A stretch of 59,798 bases of DNA from Candidatus Pacearchaeota archaeon (lineage in GTDB: Archaea > Nanobdellota > Nanobdellia > Pacearchaeales > GW2011-AR1). Position 1 is the stretch's first letter, and each line of letters opens with the position of its first letter. The translations under genes and the position numbers were made by a program. Location: assembly GCA_016188825.1 (NCBI GenBank), contig JACPHA010000014.1, positions 1 through 59,798 on the forward strand, written 5' to 3'. Shown here in pieces: positions 51,178 through 59,798 of the stretch. A model generated the notes under the pieces. The model was not told the DNA's origin. It saw nothing but the letters and a program-made list of their open reading frames with translations, and made no database searches.

Positions 51178-51972
51178 ATGAAAATCAAACCCTATCTTGA
51201 AAAACTTGAGAAATCAAAAGAGTATAAGCAGTTCAAAACAAAATATCCGGATAATTTTCTAATGGCCGGTTTTTTTCTGATAGATTTAGAAGGCGAACAA
51301 AATGTTCATCAAGTAGATTTTTACATTCCGTCAATAAAAAAAATAGCGGCTTTTAGTTTGGATGGTCAAGTAAAATTTCAGCTTCTCGATCCTTTAAATA
51401 GAAAAACTCCTGAAAAGCTTGATATTAATACAAAAATAGATCTTGATGCCCTGCCTGGAATTCTCTCTGATGAAATGCATAATCGAGGCATGTCAGAAGA
51501 AATCAGGAAAATCATTGCAATAGTTCAGAACATTGAGGGCAGGAAAATATGGAATCTAAATTGCGTTCTAACAGGCATGGAAATTTTGAAATCTCACGTC
51601 GAAGATGAATCAAAAACAGTTTTGAAAATAGAAAAAACCTCTCTTATTGACTTAATGCGAAGAATTCCTGCGCAGGCATTAATGCCCCAAACACAGGGAC
51701 AGTCAATGCCCGATCAAGCACAAGCGCAAACAACCGAAGGCCAAGAAAACGAAGAAATGCAAGATTCAGATTCAGGAGGAGATGAAATAAAAAAGCTTGA
51801 TGCCCTGGCTTCTCAAATAGAAGCAGAAAAAGAAAGATTGCAGGCAGAGTTGGAAAAGAAAAAAGATGCCAAGATTACAAAAGTTCCCAAAACTGAAAAG
51901 ATGCAAGAAGTAGAAAAAACACAAACTGAAAAAAATGCTAAAAACAACGCTTTAAAAGCAAAGAAAAAATAA
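51178..51972 (+). CDS. hypothetical protein with C-terminal coiled coil
   Basis: 264 residues. The first 165 form an alpha/beta domain (FLMAGFFLIDLEGEQNVHQV and IWNLNCVLTGMEILKSHV). A Gln-rich, low-complexity linker follows (about 170-205), then a charged coiled coil (LASQIEAEKERLQAELEKKK) and a Lys-rich tail. It starts 36 nt after thrS and may be co-transcribed. No family recognised. Confidence 0.65.
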   Translation: MKIKPYLEKLEKSKEYKQFKTKYPDNFLMAGFFLIDLEGEQNVHQVDFYIPSIKKIAAFSLDGQVKFQLLDPLNRKTPEKLDINTKIDLDALPGILSDEMHNRGMSEEIRKIIAIVQNIEGRKIWNLNCVLTGMEILKSHVEDESKTVLKIEKTSLIDLMRRIPAQALMPQTQGQSMPDQAQAQTTEGQENEEMQDSDSGGDEIKKLDALASQIEAEKERLQAELEKKKDAKITKVPKTEKMQEVEKTQTEKNAKNNALKAKKK

Positions 51973-51975
51973 TTT

Positions 51976-52204
51976 TTACTCTTTTCTTCTTTGGTATCCT
52001 CCAGAAATTATTTTTTTATTGTATGCCTCAACAAGGGCATTGGTAATAATATCTTCTTCAGAAACAATATCGCGAGATGGAGCGTAGTTTTCTCTAGCTG
52101 TTCTTTCAATCTCTTTTACCTCTTCTCCAAGGGCATTTCTTATAATCTTAAGAAGACCTTCTAAGCTTTCTCTATCCCAAATTACTGTAACTTTTTTTAT
52201 TCAT
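51976..52204 (-). pseudogene. hypothetical protein broken by one extra base in a homopolymer
   Basis: From the ATG at 52204 the first codons hit a run of seven A (T7 at 52192-52198), which leads to a stop within 11 codons. With six, the frame runs on as VTVIWDRESLEGLLKIIRNA and ends GGYQRRKE at 51976, a 75-residue protein that looks real. No family recognised. The cause may be a true mutation, slippage decoding or a sequencing error. Confidence 0.65.
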
Positions 52205-52271
52205 TTCAACTATTAGAAAATAAGTTTCTTTAATTAGTTTTATGTAAATCAAAACATACAACCAGGCAATA

Positions 52272-52282
52272 TTTTTATACTT
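52272..52282 (+). promoter_or_regulatory. TATA box of the surface-protein cluster
   Basis: TTTTTATACTT lies 19-29 nt before the ATG at 52301. The four genes that follow are closely spaced in one direction, so this may drive the whole set. Confidence 0.5.
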
Positions 52283-52300
52283 CTTTTCCTTGTTTTTTAA

Positions 52301-54040
52301 ATGAAAAAAGGGGAAAATATCGTGAATTCTGGTAATTGGGATAAATTTTTATCCAGAATTTCCGTGGCAGATAATTCTCCGAAAACTACTCCAATTAAAA
52401 GAATTATCCATAATAACTTTAAATTAGTCGCAATGCTATTTTTAATAATTGCTTTTTCTGTTTTATTATCAGTTAATTCTCCTGCCGAAGAACCTTCTGT
52501 TTTGTCAAATTTCCCCAATTACTCTCCAGAATTTAATAACATCACAAAAGAATTTTTTATTTGTGAAAATTCAGCTTTTTCTTATAACTTATCTGCCTCA
52601 GATATAAACAAAGAAGATTCTTTATATGCTGATATCTCTCCAAAAAACCCCTTATTCTTAAAAATATTAAAAGAAACTCCAGCATTTTTAACAGCAGAAA
52701 TTTTCTCCGGCAAAATAAATAAAGACGAGGCGGGAAAAAATTATCAAGTTACTGTTTCTGTGTCAGACGGAAAATCCATTGCAGCAGAAAAGCTCAATAT
52801 AAACACAATAGAAATAAACAATCCTCCGCAATTAGAAAACATTGGAGCCCAAACAATTTCTTTTGACAGAACAAAAAATTTTAATAAAGAAATAATTGCA
52901 AATGACACAGAACATGATTTTTCCGGCGAGGGAAAATTAAATTTTTCATTATCTTTTCTTTCAGGCAGAGAAATTTTCAATATCAATCAATTTGGAAAAA
53001 TAAATTTCACAGCAAATCAATCTCATCTTGGAAAATATAAAATAAAGCTCTGCGTTTCAGATTCTGGAATAAAAAATGTCCATGAAAAAATTTCTCTTTG
53101 TAATTCTGATGGCTCTGCCAAATCAAACTGCACAGAGTTTGAATTAGCAATAATAGAAAAAAACAAAGCTCCGACAATTCTCTCTGCTTTCCCGCTGCAA
53201 AGGAATTTTAACATATCAGGAAACGAAACTTTATTTTTCAACATTTCAAAATTCGATCCAGAAGGAATAATTCCTGACAGTTATTGGTATGTCGATGATG
53301 TACTAAAAAAATATGACAAAGGGTATATAGAAGAAGGCTTTAATTTTTTATTTACATGCGATACATCTGGAAAACACAAAATAAAAGTCGAAATTACAGA
53401 CGGTTTGTTAAGCGATTCAATCACTTGGGAATTTAATGTAAAAAAAGTTTCTTGTCTTCCTGAAGATTATTTTATCTGCAGCCCGGTTTGGTCTTGCCTT
53501 GACTGGAATCTCTGCCAGAATGCAATGCAGTCAAATAAAGTAGGAATTTTGTCAAATTTAGATTACGATAAAATAAAACAAAACTGCCAGAATAATTCAT
53601 GGAGCGACGAAACATGCGGTTTTCAAATCCGCTCTTGCTCTGATATTAAAGAATGCACCCAGATTTTTAGCTATAAAAGGCCTACAGAAATTCAGGAATG
53701 TTATTTCTCTTTAAATCCAAGTTGTTCAGATAATGTAAAAAATTGTCATTCTGGTAGCTGTGAAACTCTTCCAGATTGTGGAGGTCCCTGCGAGCCATGC
53801 CCAACCTGCACCGACGGAATAAAAAACCAAGGCGAAGAAAGAATTGACTGCGGCCTTCCTTGCGCCAAGCAATGTCCATTGCTTCCTCCGGCATTCTACG
53901 AAAAAGAAAACATAAAAAAGGCAATAGTTATTTTAGTAATAATTCTTATTCCAATTCTAATAATCAAAATCTGGCATGTTGTGAAAATGAGAAAAATTAT
54001 TTTTTCAAATCTAATTAAATCAAAGGAGATAAAAAGTTAA
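52301..54040 (+). CDS. surface protein with cadherin-like repeats and Cys-rich module
   Basis: 579 residues. An N-terminal membrane segment (about 45-65) follows a cytoplasmic stretch of 40 residues. Two to three Ig/cadherin-like domains follow, seen by repeats of the type NNPPQLENIGAQ and VTVSVSDGKS. A Cys-rich region (about 410-540) ends in CTDGIKNQGEERIDCGLPC, the DGI.N..E...DCGGPC module shared with archaeal surface proteins. A C-terminal transmembrane helix and basic tail anchor it. Several NxS/T sites suggest glycosylation. Likely a cell-surface adhesin or envelope component. Confidence 0.75.
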   Translation: MKKGENIVNSGNWDKFLSRISVADNSPKTTPIKRIIHNNFKLVAMLFLIIAFSVLLSVNSPAEEPSVLSNFPNYSPEFNNITKEFFICENSAFSYNLSASDINKEDSLYADISPKNPLFLKILKETPAFLTAEIFSGKINKDEAGKNYQVTVSVSDGKSIAAEKLNINTIEINNPPQLENIGAQTISFDRTKNFNKEIIANDTEHDFSGEGKLNFSLSFLSGREIFNINQFGKINFTANQSHLGKYKIKLCVSDSGIKNVHEKISLCNSDGSAKSNCTEFELAIIEKNKAPTILSAFPLQRNFNISGNETLFFNISKFDPEGIIPDSYWYVDDVLKKYDKGYIEEGFNFLFTCDTSGKHKIKVEITDGLLSDSITWEFNVKKVSCLPEDYFICSPVWSCLDWNLCQNAMQSNKVGILSNLDYDKIKQNCQNNSWSDETCGFQIRSCSDIKECTQIFSYKRPTEIQECYFSLNPSCSDNVKNCHSGSCETLPDCGGPCEPCPTCTDGIKNQGEERIDCGLPCAKQCPLLPPAFYEKENIKKAIVILVIILIPILIIKIWHVVKMRKIIFSNLIKSKEIKS

Positions 54041-54042
54041 AA

Positions 54043-54501
54043 ATGAAAGAGTTTGATTATTATATCTTTATAGACTATTCTGAAAATCTCATTGGTTATT
54101 CCATAATTGAAAACAAGAAATTAAAAGAGTTACTTCCTAAGATATCTAGGTTTAGACATTATAGGTCTGCAAGGAACAGGAAACTATATTTAAAAAATAT
54201 TAAAAAAACTCTTGAAAGAGACAATATAAAATCTTCATTTTTAAAATTAAAGATAAAAGGAAGGCATAAGAATATGGAAATTTATTTAGATGTTCTTGAA
54301 TTCTTAAAAAAACATGAAAATTGCATAATTTTTATTTCAATAGACAATAAGCAATATTTTACATTTAGAAAAATGCTTGGTATTGCCGACGGGGCTAATG
54401 TAATTGTGAAAAAAGAAAGCGAATTAATAGAGGGAACTTCTGAATATAAAGTAAGTCTTATTTTAGACAACTTACTAAATATAGAGAGGTTAGAAAAATG
54501 A
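54043..54501 (+). CDS. hypothetical protein within the surface-protein operon
   Basis: 152 residues, no signal peptide or membrane helix. The start FDYYIFIDYSENLIGYSII places an Asp after strand 1, and later IIFISIDNKQYFTFRKML and SLILDNLLNIERL; the arrangement recalls RNase H-like folds such as DUF3800, but this is speculative. It overlaps the next gene by 4 nt. Its cytoplasmic nature contrasts with its neighbours. Confidence 0.6.
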   Translation: MKEFDYYIFIDYSENLIGYSIIENKKLKELLPKISRFRHYRSARNRKLYLKNIKKTLERDNIKSSFLKLKIKGRHKNMEIYLDVLEFLKKHENCIIFISIDNKQYFTFRKMLGIADGANVIVKKESELIEGTSEYKVSLILDNLLNIERLEK

Positions 54502-55442
54502 TTAATGACAAACAGATATACAGGGTAAGGGCGTCCGTCTATCCTACTCCCCATAACAAAATATGGCTTTCGTCAGGTCGCTTTTCCCCGTATAATTACT
54601 CTAAAGATAAGAAATATTTAAATCTTTCTATTCTTGAAAGAAAGAAGGTTGGTTATAAACTTTATTTTATCTTATTTTTAATTATTCTTTTTGTTTTATT
54701 TCTTGCCATCGTAAATGCTCAAGAATGCTTTCCGGATTATGAATGTGGAGAATGGGGCGCTTGTATTGACGGCCTTCAAACAAGAACGTGCATTGATAAA
54801 AGATGCAACCAAAGAAATCTCTTGGAAAGAAGATTTTGTGATACTATTGCTTGCACCCCCAAGATAGAGTGCCGCGAATGGAGCGAATGCACGTACACAC
54901 AAAAAGTCAACGATTTTCTCCGAGGAGAAATAAAATTTGGAGGCTATCGGAACCGGTTATGTATAGATAAGAACAAATGCGTTGAAAGCTTTTCTGAAGA
55001 AGGAACATGCGAAGAATCCTTTCCTCTAGAATTGACAAAAAGAATAGAATGCGGCCAGGAATTTCTTATCGCGACAGACACAGTGCAAAAAAGACAAGTA
55101 GCAAAAATAAATCTTGATTCATGGAAATCCAAAAGATTAGACCTTTTATTCACAATAGGCTCTGGCAGAACTCTTCACTGTCCTTCTTGCTACAACGTAT
55201 TTAAAGACGATGACGAAACAAGAGTTGATTGTGGAGGCCCATGCAAACCATGCAAAGAAGAAAAATATTTCCCAATAATTCCAATAACAATAATTTCTTG
55301 GTTTTTAGCAGCAATTTTTACTTTCCTTTCAATTAAAGAAGCGATTCCCCTTATTTCTCAAACAAAGTCAAAAAGACAAGAAAAGAAGCTGGAAAAACTA
55401 ACAAAATCTTTAAGACCGCGCAGTAACAAGGTAACATTTTAA
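54498..55442 (+). CDS. membrane protein with TSP1-like Cys repeats
   Basis: 314 residues. A transmembrane helix (about 55-72) is followed by two thrombospondin-type-1-like repeats, CGEWGACIDGLQTRTCID and CREWSECTYTQ with GYRNRLCID, and then a domain ending in DDDETRVDCGGPCKPC, the same Cys module as in the gene at 52301. A C-terminal transmembrane helix (about 268-285) and a basic tail follow. It is a surface-exposed, disulfide-rich protein that likely belongs to the same envelope structure. Confidence 0.7.
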   Translation: MINDKQIYRVRASVYPTPHNKIWLSSGRFSPYNYSKDKKYLNLSILERKKVGYKLYFILFLIILFVLFLAIVNAQECFPDYECGEWGACIDGLQTRTCIDKRCNQRNLLERRFCDTIACTPKIECREWSECTYTQKVNDFLRGEIKFGGYRNRLCIDKNKCVESFSEEGTCEESFPLELTKRIECGQEFLIATDTVQKRQVAKINLDSWKSKRLDLLFTIGSGRTLHCPSCYNVFKDDDETRVDCGGPCKPCKEEKYFPIIPITIISWFLAAIFTFLSIKEAIPLISQTKSKRQEKKLEKLTKSLRPRSNKVTF

Positions 55443-55473
55443 TACCAAACAAGGCTAATTTTATCAATTGAAA

Positions 55474-58400
55474 ATGGAAAAAGAGGCAAAAATCATATTT
55501 GTAAATATAATGTATTTATCAATTGCAATAGTCACATTGTTTATTATTTTTAATATTTCACCAACATTTGCAACAAGCTCCGGCTCTAACGGAACTGCGA
55601 ATTTGACGATTTGGACTGGAGGAACTTCTAACGGAAATAACAGAACATTTGGTACAATATTCAGTAAAACGACAGCAGACTGGAATTTTTTATTTTATGC
55701 TAATTATACAAATTCCTCAAATTTTGTAATAAACCAATCAAATGGAAACGGAGCATGCCAAATTAGATTTAATCAAACAGGAACTTACGACTCTTTAGTA
55801 AATATGAGTTATAATTCTAGCTCACTTCTTTGGCAATATAATGTAACTTTCAATTATAAAGGTAATCTGAGTTCGAATGTAAATTGTAATAGCACATTTG
55901 GGAATATTTCTTTAGTTGATTATTTCACTGTTAGAAATACAAGGCCACTTATTGCCAAGGATGAAGCATCTGGAGAAATGACTACTCTATCTTGCACAGA
56001 AGATATATTATGCACATTTAATATAACAACCAATGTTACTGAAGATGATTTTAATGATAGGTCAAGTTTAACATTTGCCATCATTTCTGCAAATACCACT
56101 TTAACGAATTATACTCTAACTTCTATAGGTTTTTTAACTGTAAATAAAACAAATATGAATACAAGTTCTTCAGAAAAAATTAGTTTCACAGTAACAGATG
56201 GAGGGAGTGATAGCGGTACTGACGTGGCGACATTACCAGTAAGCACAACAGCAGTCAACGACGCCCCGGTTTTTGTTAATCTTGCAAACCAAAGCTTCAA
56301 CATGTCAACTTTATTTGAATACATAATAAATGTAACAGACGAAGAAAATAATATTCCATTTACTTTTAATATTACTTTTCTAAATTGCACAGTTGCTTCT
56401 TGGTCCTCAAGAAATTGTAGCAACTCAGGTTCAAACGGAAGAGACCTATTCAACAGTTCGCAGTATACAACCAACGGTACTTCAGGGCAAATAAACATAA
56501 GTTTCAAGCCAACAAGAAATGACGTTGGAAACTACACAATTAATTTCACAGTCACAGATTCAGGAACAACAAACCCTGCGAACGCAACAACAAGCAAAAT
56601 AATTAATTTTGAAGTTTTAAATATAAATTCTCTGCCTTATTTTAGGTATGTCTGCGACAATGAAAGAAACACAACAGAAAATTCTCTCTTTAATTGTTAT
56701 ATTAATATTACAGACTTAGACGAAACGCTAAATGTTACAATGACTGCAAATTACACTTGGTTTAAATTCAATGACACAGGCACAAACTCAACCCAAGTTC
56801 CAATAAACAGCACAACCAATTTCAATGGCTCAGCAATAGTCAATTTCACAGCAACAGACACAGAAGTAGGAAACTGGTCTGTGAATGTTTCTTTGACAGA
56901 CAGAGGCAATCCCATAGGAAGAAATTCTACTGTATTTTACTTTTTCATCGCTAATGTAAATGATTCTGTTTCTTTAGATGCAATAAATAATCTGACAGCT
57001 TATACAAGCAACAATTATACAATTTATGTTAATGCCACCGATGATGATTTATTAATTCCTGATAAAAATGTTTTGAATGAAACTTTAACTTTCACTTCAA
57101 ATCACACAAATGTTACAATAAATTCAACAACCTATATTTCAGGCACAAACAAAACCCAAGCAGCAATTTTCATAAATCCTAATCTTCTTCCCCAAGGAAA
57201 TACAACAGTAAATATTACAGTCCAAGACAAATATAATTTTTCAATCTCTTCAAGAATTTTCCGCATAGAAGTTTTGACAAACAATCCGCCGGTCTGGAAT
57301 GCAACCCTGCAAACAAACCACTCGCTAATAGAAGATACCAACTTTTATCTTAATTTAAGCCAGAACGTTTCTGATCCAGATGTCGGAGACATAATAAATT
57401 TCACATTTTCAAACGACACGGCATTCCCTTCTTTCACAATAAATGCAACAACCGGAGTAATCAACTTCACTCCAGTGGACGGAGATGTTGGGCGCCACAT
57501 TGTAATAATAAATGCCTCTGATGGCAAAACGCCCTCTCCGAAAACATTTAACCTTACCGTAAATAATACTTTAGATGCTCCTATTTTGGATTCCCCAAGA
57601 ATAAATAGTGTAATAAACGGCTCAACAGATGGTAGCACTCATGTAAACGCAACAGAAGATAATAAAACAACAATAAATATCTTCATTTTTGATAATGACT
57701 TTTTAATACCTCAAAAAACCTTTTGTAGCACATGCAACGAACAGTTAACAGTTAACGTAACAATTCAAGGCCCAAACACAACACTTCTTACTTTCTCACA
57801 GGAGGCAGGATGGCCAGTTGGAAATAAAACTTTATTTGCTTTAACATTTACTCCCATGCAAGCAGATGTCGGCTCTTATAACATTACATTAAACTTCACA
57901 GATGTTTCTAATTTATCAGTAGTTTTGAGTTTCAATTTAACTGTATTCTTAAATCAAGACCCCCCGAACATGACACGAATATCTGATATAGTAACATCAA
58001 TCATAGAAATTCTTTATATTGATGTAAACACAACAGACGAAGAAGACATAAACGAAACAGTGCCGGGCTCAAACTTAACATACACGATAACAAATCTGAC
58101 AGCAAACGGAAACTTCCTGACAATAAACAGAACAACCGGAGTGATTAATTTAACTTTAAACCAAACTCATGCCGGAAACTGGTCTTTCAATGTCTCTGTA
58201 AATGATTCATCAGGAAAAATGGATTCAGATACCTTTGTGCTAACAGTCTATGATTATCCTAAAATTTTATCTCCAAACTCCACAACACAATTCAACTTCA
58301 AGGAAAATGTTTCAATGGAACTAAACTTTACAGTTAACCACACGGTCGGAGACAATCTAAATTACACCTTAATTATTCTTGGAGCGCTAAGAAACTCAAC

Positions 58401-59640
58401 ATCGGGCTATGGCAATGGCTCTGCATTCTTGTGGAACTTCACAGCTAATTTCACAGATGAAACAACATGCACTGGAGCAATAAATTTGACGTTAAATGTT
58501 TCAAATCAAAAATTATCAAATTCAACAACATGGAATTTAACAATAAATCACACAAATTACAATTTGACTTTCACAGGCTCAATCGGCGGCTCTGAACAAA
58601 AAGTTACAGGAGGCTCTTCGGCAACAGTAACTTTGTCAACTTATTTTATTGATATTGATGCCTCTGACTTTTGCAGAAATCAAACAATCGGTTTTATTTA
58701 TACATTTCTTACCGGCGACTCCCAAACAGTTTCTATTACAAACTGGACGAATTATAATGTAACTCCAGAAGTTACCTTTTCTTCCTCTTCAACCACAAAA
58801 GCAAATTATTCAATAACTGCTTTTGAATATAACAGCTCAAATTATAGCACACCAATTTTAGGAAATGCAACAAGCAATAACTTCACAGTTGAACTAACAG
58901 TAACAACAGTCTCAACTCCAGCACCATCTTCCGGCGGCGGCTCTTCTAGAGAAAGGCCAATCTCATTAAAAATAATAGTTCCAGAGCCAGTTTCTGCCAA
59001 AAAGAAAGACAAACTAATTGTTCCTATAAGACTGGTCAACGATGGGGAAGTTGACCTTAACGAAATAGTTTTAAGCAGCTTAGTAGCCAAGAGCGGATTG
59101 ATCAGAAGTGATTTGATTGCTTCTTTTGACAAAACATTTTTCAGGCAATTAAGAGCCGGACAAAGCGAAAACGTAACAATGATTGTGGATTTAGACACAA
59201 CCGAAACAGGAATATTTGAAGTCACTATAAACGGAACTGTAAAAAATCCGAAATATAGTGACTGGAGCAAATTCTATATAGAAATTAAAGAAGAAGAAAC
59301 CGTTATCGAAAAAATAATTTTCACAGAGGAGCTTATTATTGGAAATCCTGTTTGCGCCGAGCTTAAAGATTTGATTGAAGAAGCAAAGGAATTATATTCT
59401 CAAGGCAGAATAGAAGAAAGCAGGAGAAAAGCAGACGAGGTTTTGGAAGCATGCAGGCAGGCAATAGAGCAGCCGCCAAGCCCAAGAGTATTTGAAAGAA
59501 TAGCAGACAATTTTGTTACTTATCTGGTTATTGCTATAGTTAGCGCAATTACCATTGGTTTTGGCTATTATTACTATAAGCGTTGGAGAATGAAGAGAGC
59601 ACTATCAGGACTTGCAGATATTAACAAGCCGGAAGAATAA
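55474..59640 (+). CDS. giant cadherin/Ig-like repeat surface glycoprotein
   Basis: About 1388 residues from the ATG at 55474. A signal segment (IAIVTLFIIFNISPTFATSS) is followed by at least eight Ig/cadherin-like repeats, marked by recurring VNDAPVF, TDEENN and VGNYTINFTVTD-type segments. The protein is extraordinarily rich in Asn, Thr and Ser, with very many N-x-S/T sequons, predicting dense N-glycosylation. A Ser/Gly linker (APSSGGGSSRE) leads to a conserved APHP-like domain, then a helical stretch and a C-terminal transmembrane anchor with a basic tail. It is a candidate S-layer or adhesion protein. Confidence 0.8.
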   Translation: MEKEAKIIFVNIMYLSIAIVTLFIIFNISPTFATSSGSNGTANLTIWTGGTSNGNNRTFGTIFSKTTADWNFLFYANYTNSSNFVINQSNGNGACQIRFNQTGTYDSLVNMSYNSSSLLWQYNVTFNYKGNLSSNVNCNSTFGNISLVDYFTVRNTRPLIAKDEASGEMTTLSCTEDILCTFNITTNVTEDDFNDRSSLTFAIISANTTLTNYTLTSIGFLTVNKTNMNTSSSEKISFTVTDGGSDSGTDVATLPVSTTAVNDAPVFVNLANQSFNMSTLFEYIINVTDEENNIPFTFNITFLNCTVASWSSRNCSNSGSNGRDLFNSSQYTTNGTSGQINISFKPTRNDVGNYTINFTVTDSGTTNPANATTSKIINFEVLNINSLPYFRYVCDNERNTTENSLFNCYINITDLDETLNVTMTANYTWFKFNDTGTNSTQVPINSTTNFNGSAIVNFTATDTEVGNWSVNVSLTDRGNPIGRNSTVFYFFIANVNDSVSLDAINNLTAYTSNNYTIYVNATDDDLLIPDKNVLNETLTFTSNHTNVTINSTTYISGTNKTQAAIFINPNLLPQGNTTVNITVQDKYNFSISSRIFRIEVLTNNPPVWNATLQTNHSLIEDTNFYLNLSQNVSDPDVGDIINFTFSNDTAFPSFTINATTGVINFTPVDGDVGRHIVIINASDGKTPSPKTFNLTVNNTLDAPILDSPRINSVINGSTDGSTHVNATEDNKTTINIFIFDNDFLIPQKTFCSTCNEQLTVNVTIQGPNTTLLTFSQEAGWPVGNKTLFALTFTPMQADVGSYNITLNFTDVSNLSVVLSFNLTVFLNQDPPNMTRISDIVTSIIEILYIDVNTTDEEDINETVPGSNLTYTITNLTANGNFLTINRTTGVINLTLNQTHAGNWSFNVSVNDSSGKMDSDTFVLTVYDYPKILSPNSTTQFNFKENVSMELNFTVNHTVGDNLNYTLIILGALRNSTSGYGNGSAFLWNFTANFTDETTCTGAINLTLNVSNQKLSNSTTWNLTINHTNYNLTFTGSIGGSEQKVTGGSSATVTLSTYFIDIDASDFCRNQTIGFIYTFLTGDSQTVSITNWTNYNVTPEVTFSSSSTTKANYSITAFEYNSSNYSTPILGNATSNNFTVELTVTTVSTPAPSSGGGSSRERPISLKIIVPEPVSAKKKDKLIVPIRLVNDGEVDLNEIVLSSLVAKSGLIRSDLIASFDKTFFRQLRAGQSENVTMIVDLDTTETGIFEVTINGTVKNPKYSDWSKFYIEIKEEETVIEKIIFTEELIIGNPVCAELKDLIEEAKELYSQGRIEESRRKADEVLEACRQAIEQPPSPRVFERIADNFVTYLVIAIVSAITIGFGYYYYKRWRMKRALSGLADINKPEE

Positions 59641-59662
59641 TCTGGAGTGCAACAATAATATC

Positions 59663-59723
59663 AAAAAGTCCTTGTGTGTGTTTGGACTTTTGGACACCAA
59701 GAATTCTGACAATTAAATTCTTG
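59663..59723 (+). terminator. dispersed terminator-like double hairpin, copy T4
   Basis: AAAAGTCC (59664-59671) pairs with GGACTTTT (59684-59691), loop TTGTGTGTGTTT, followed by AATTCTTG-type second stem. It starts 23 nt after the stop of the giant surface protein. The remaining bases to 59798 show no gene. Confidence 0.65.
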
Positions 59724-59798
59724 ACATAATTAGGTGATTGAGGCATTTAGCACCAATAAAAACCATTAAAAAAAAATAATACATTAATGCGTCTTAAA

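Overview
The window is AT-rich archaeal DNA, most likely from a DPANN archaeon of the Pacearchaeota/Woesearchaeota type. That placement is an inference from gene content, not from a phylogeny. In support, there are four tRNA genes that all carry introns at position 37/38 with recognisable bulge-helix-bulge junctions, archaeal EF-2, an archaeal-type threonyl-tRNA synthetase with an N-terminal editing domain, RNase HII, many TATA boxes 20-30 nt upstream of start codons (leaderless promoters), and small hypothetical proteins of DPANN character. Against this background stand bacterial-looking genes: GroEL/GroES, a DisA-type diadenylate cyclase, MsrB and an RRM protein.

Layout. 0-8.5 kb: a partial helix-turn-helix gene, msrB, disA, an RRM protein, PAP2 phosphatase, DedA-family protein, DEAD-box helicase, a decayed NYN nuclease, rnhB and a phospholipid-methyltransferase-like gene. 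8.3-17.4 kb: three intron-bearing tRNA genes (initiator Met, Ser-GCU, Pro-CGG), a CDP-alcohol phosphatidyltransferase, a nucleotidyltransferase, a GH15-like enzyme, an XPD/DinG-like helicase and a DUF457 membrane protein. 17.6-29.8 kb: an accessory island ending in tRNA-Glu(CUC), with a tyrosine integrase, a rolling-circle Rep, a type III restriction-modification operon with a DUF4238 gene, and a short operon of nuclease, coiled-coil, rhomboid and membrane proteins. 29.9-52 kb: GroEL/GroES, a calcium-type P-ATPase, a disulfide-forming set (VKOR, thioredoxin, CcdA), NifS-like desulfurase, VapBC, EF-2, inositol-phosphatase family, Nudix and ThrRS. 52.3-59.6 kb: a cluster of large surface proteins with cadherin-like, TSP1-like and Cys-rich modules.

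The most unusual content is small non-autonomous DNA. There are two MITE-like families whose insertions can be undone on paper to restore reading frames: a 91-bp element with TA duplications, and a GAG..CTC-ended element with 4-bp duplications. There is also a REP-like hairpin family with variable but complementary stems between fixed flanks, and a dispersed terminator-like hairpin with an almost invariant ACACACAA loop. No matching transposase is visible in the window apart from a possible HTH fragment at its left edge. Several small genes are broken, some only by one base in a homopolymer, so assembly or sequencing error must be kept in mind.
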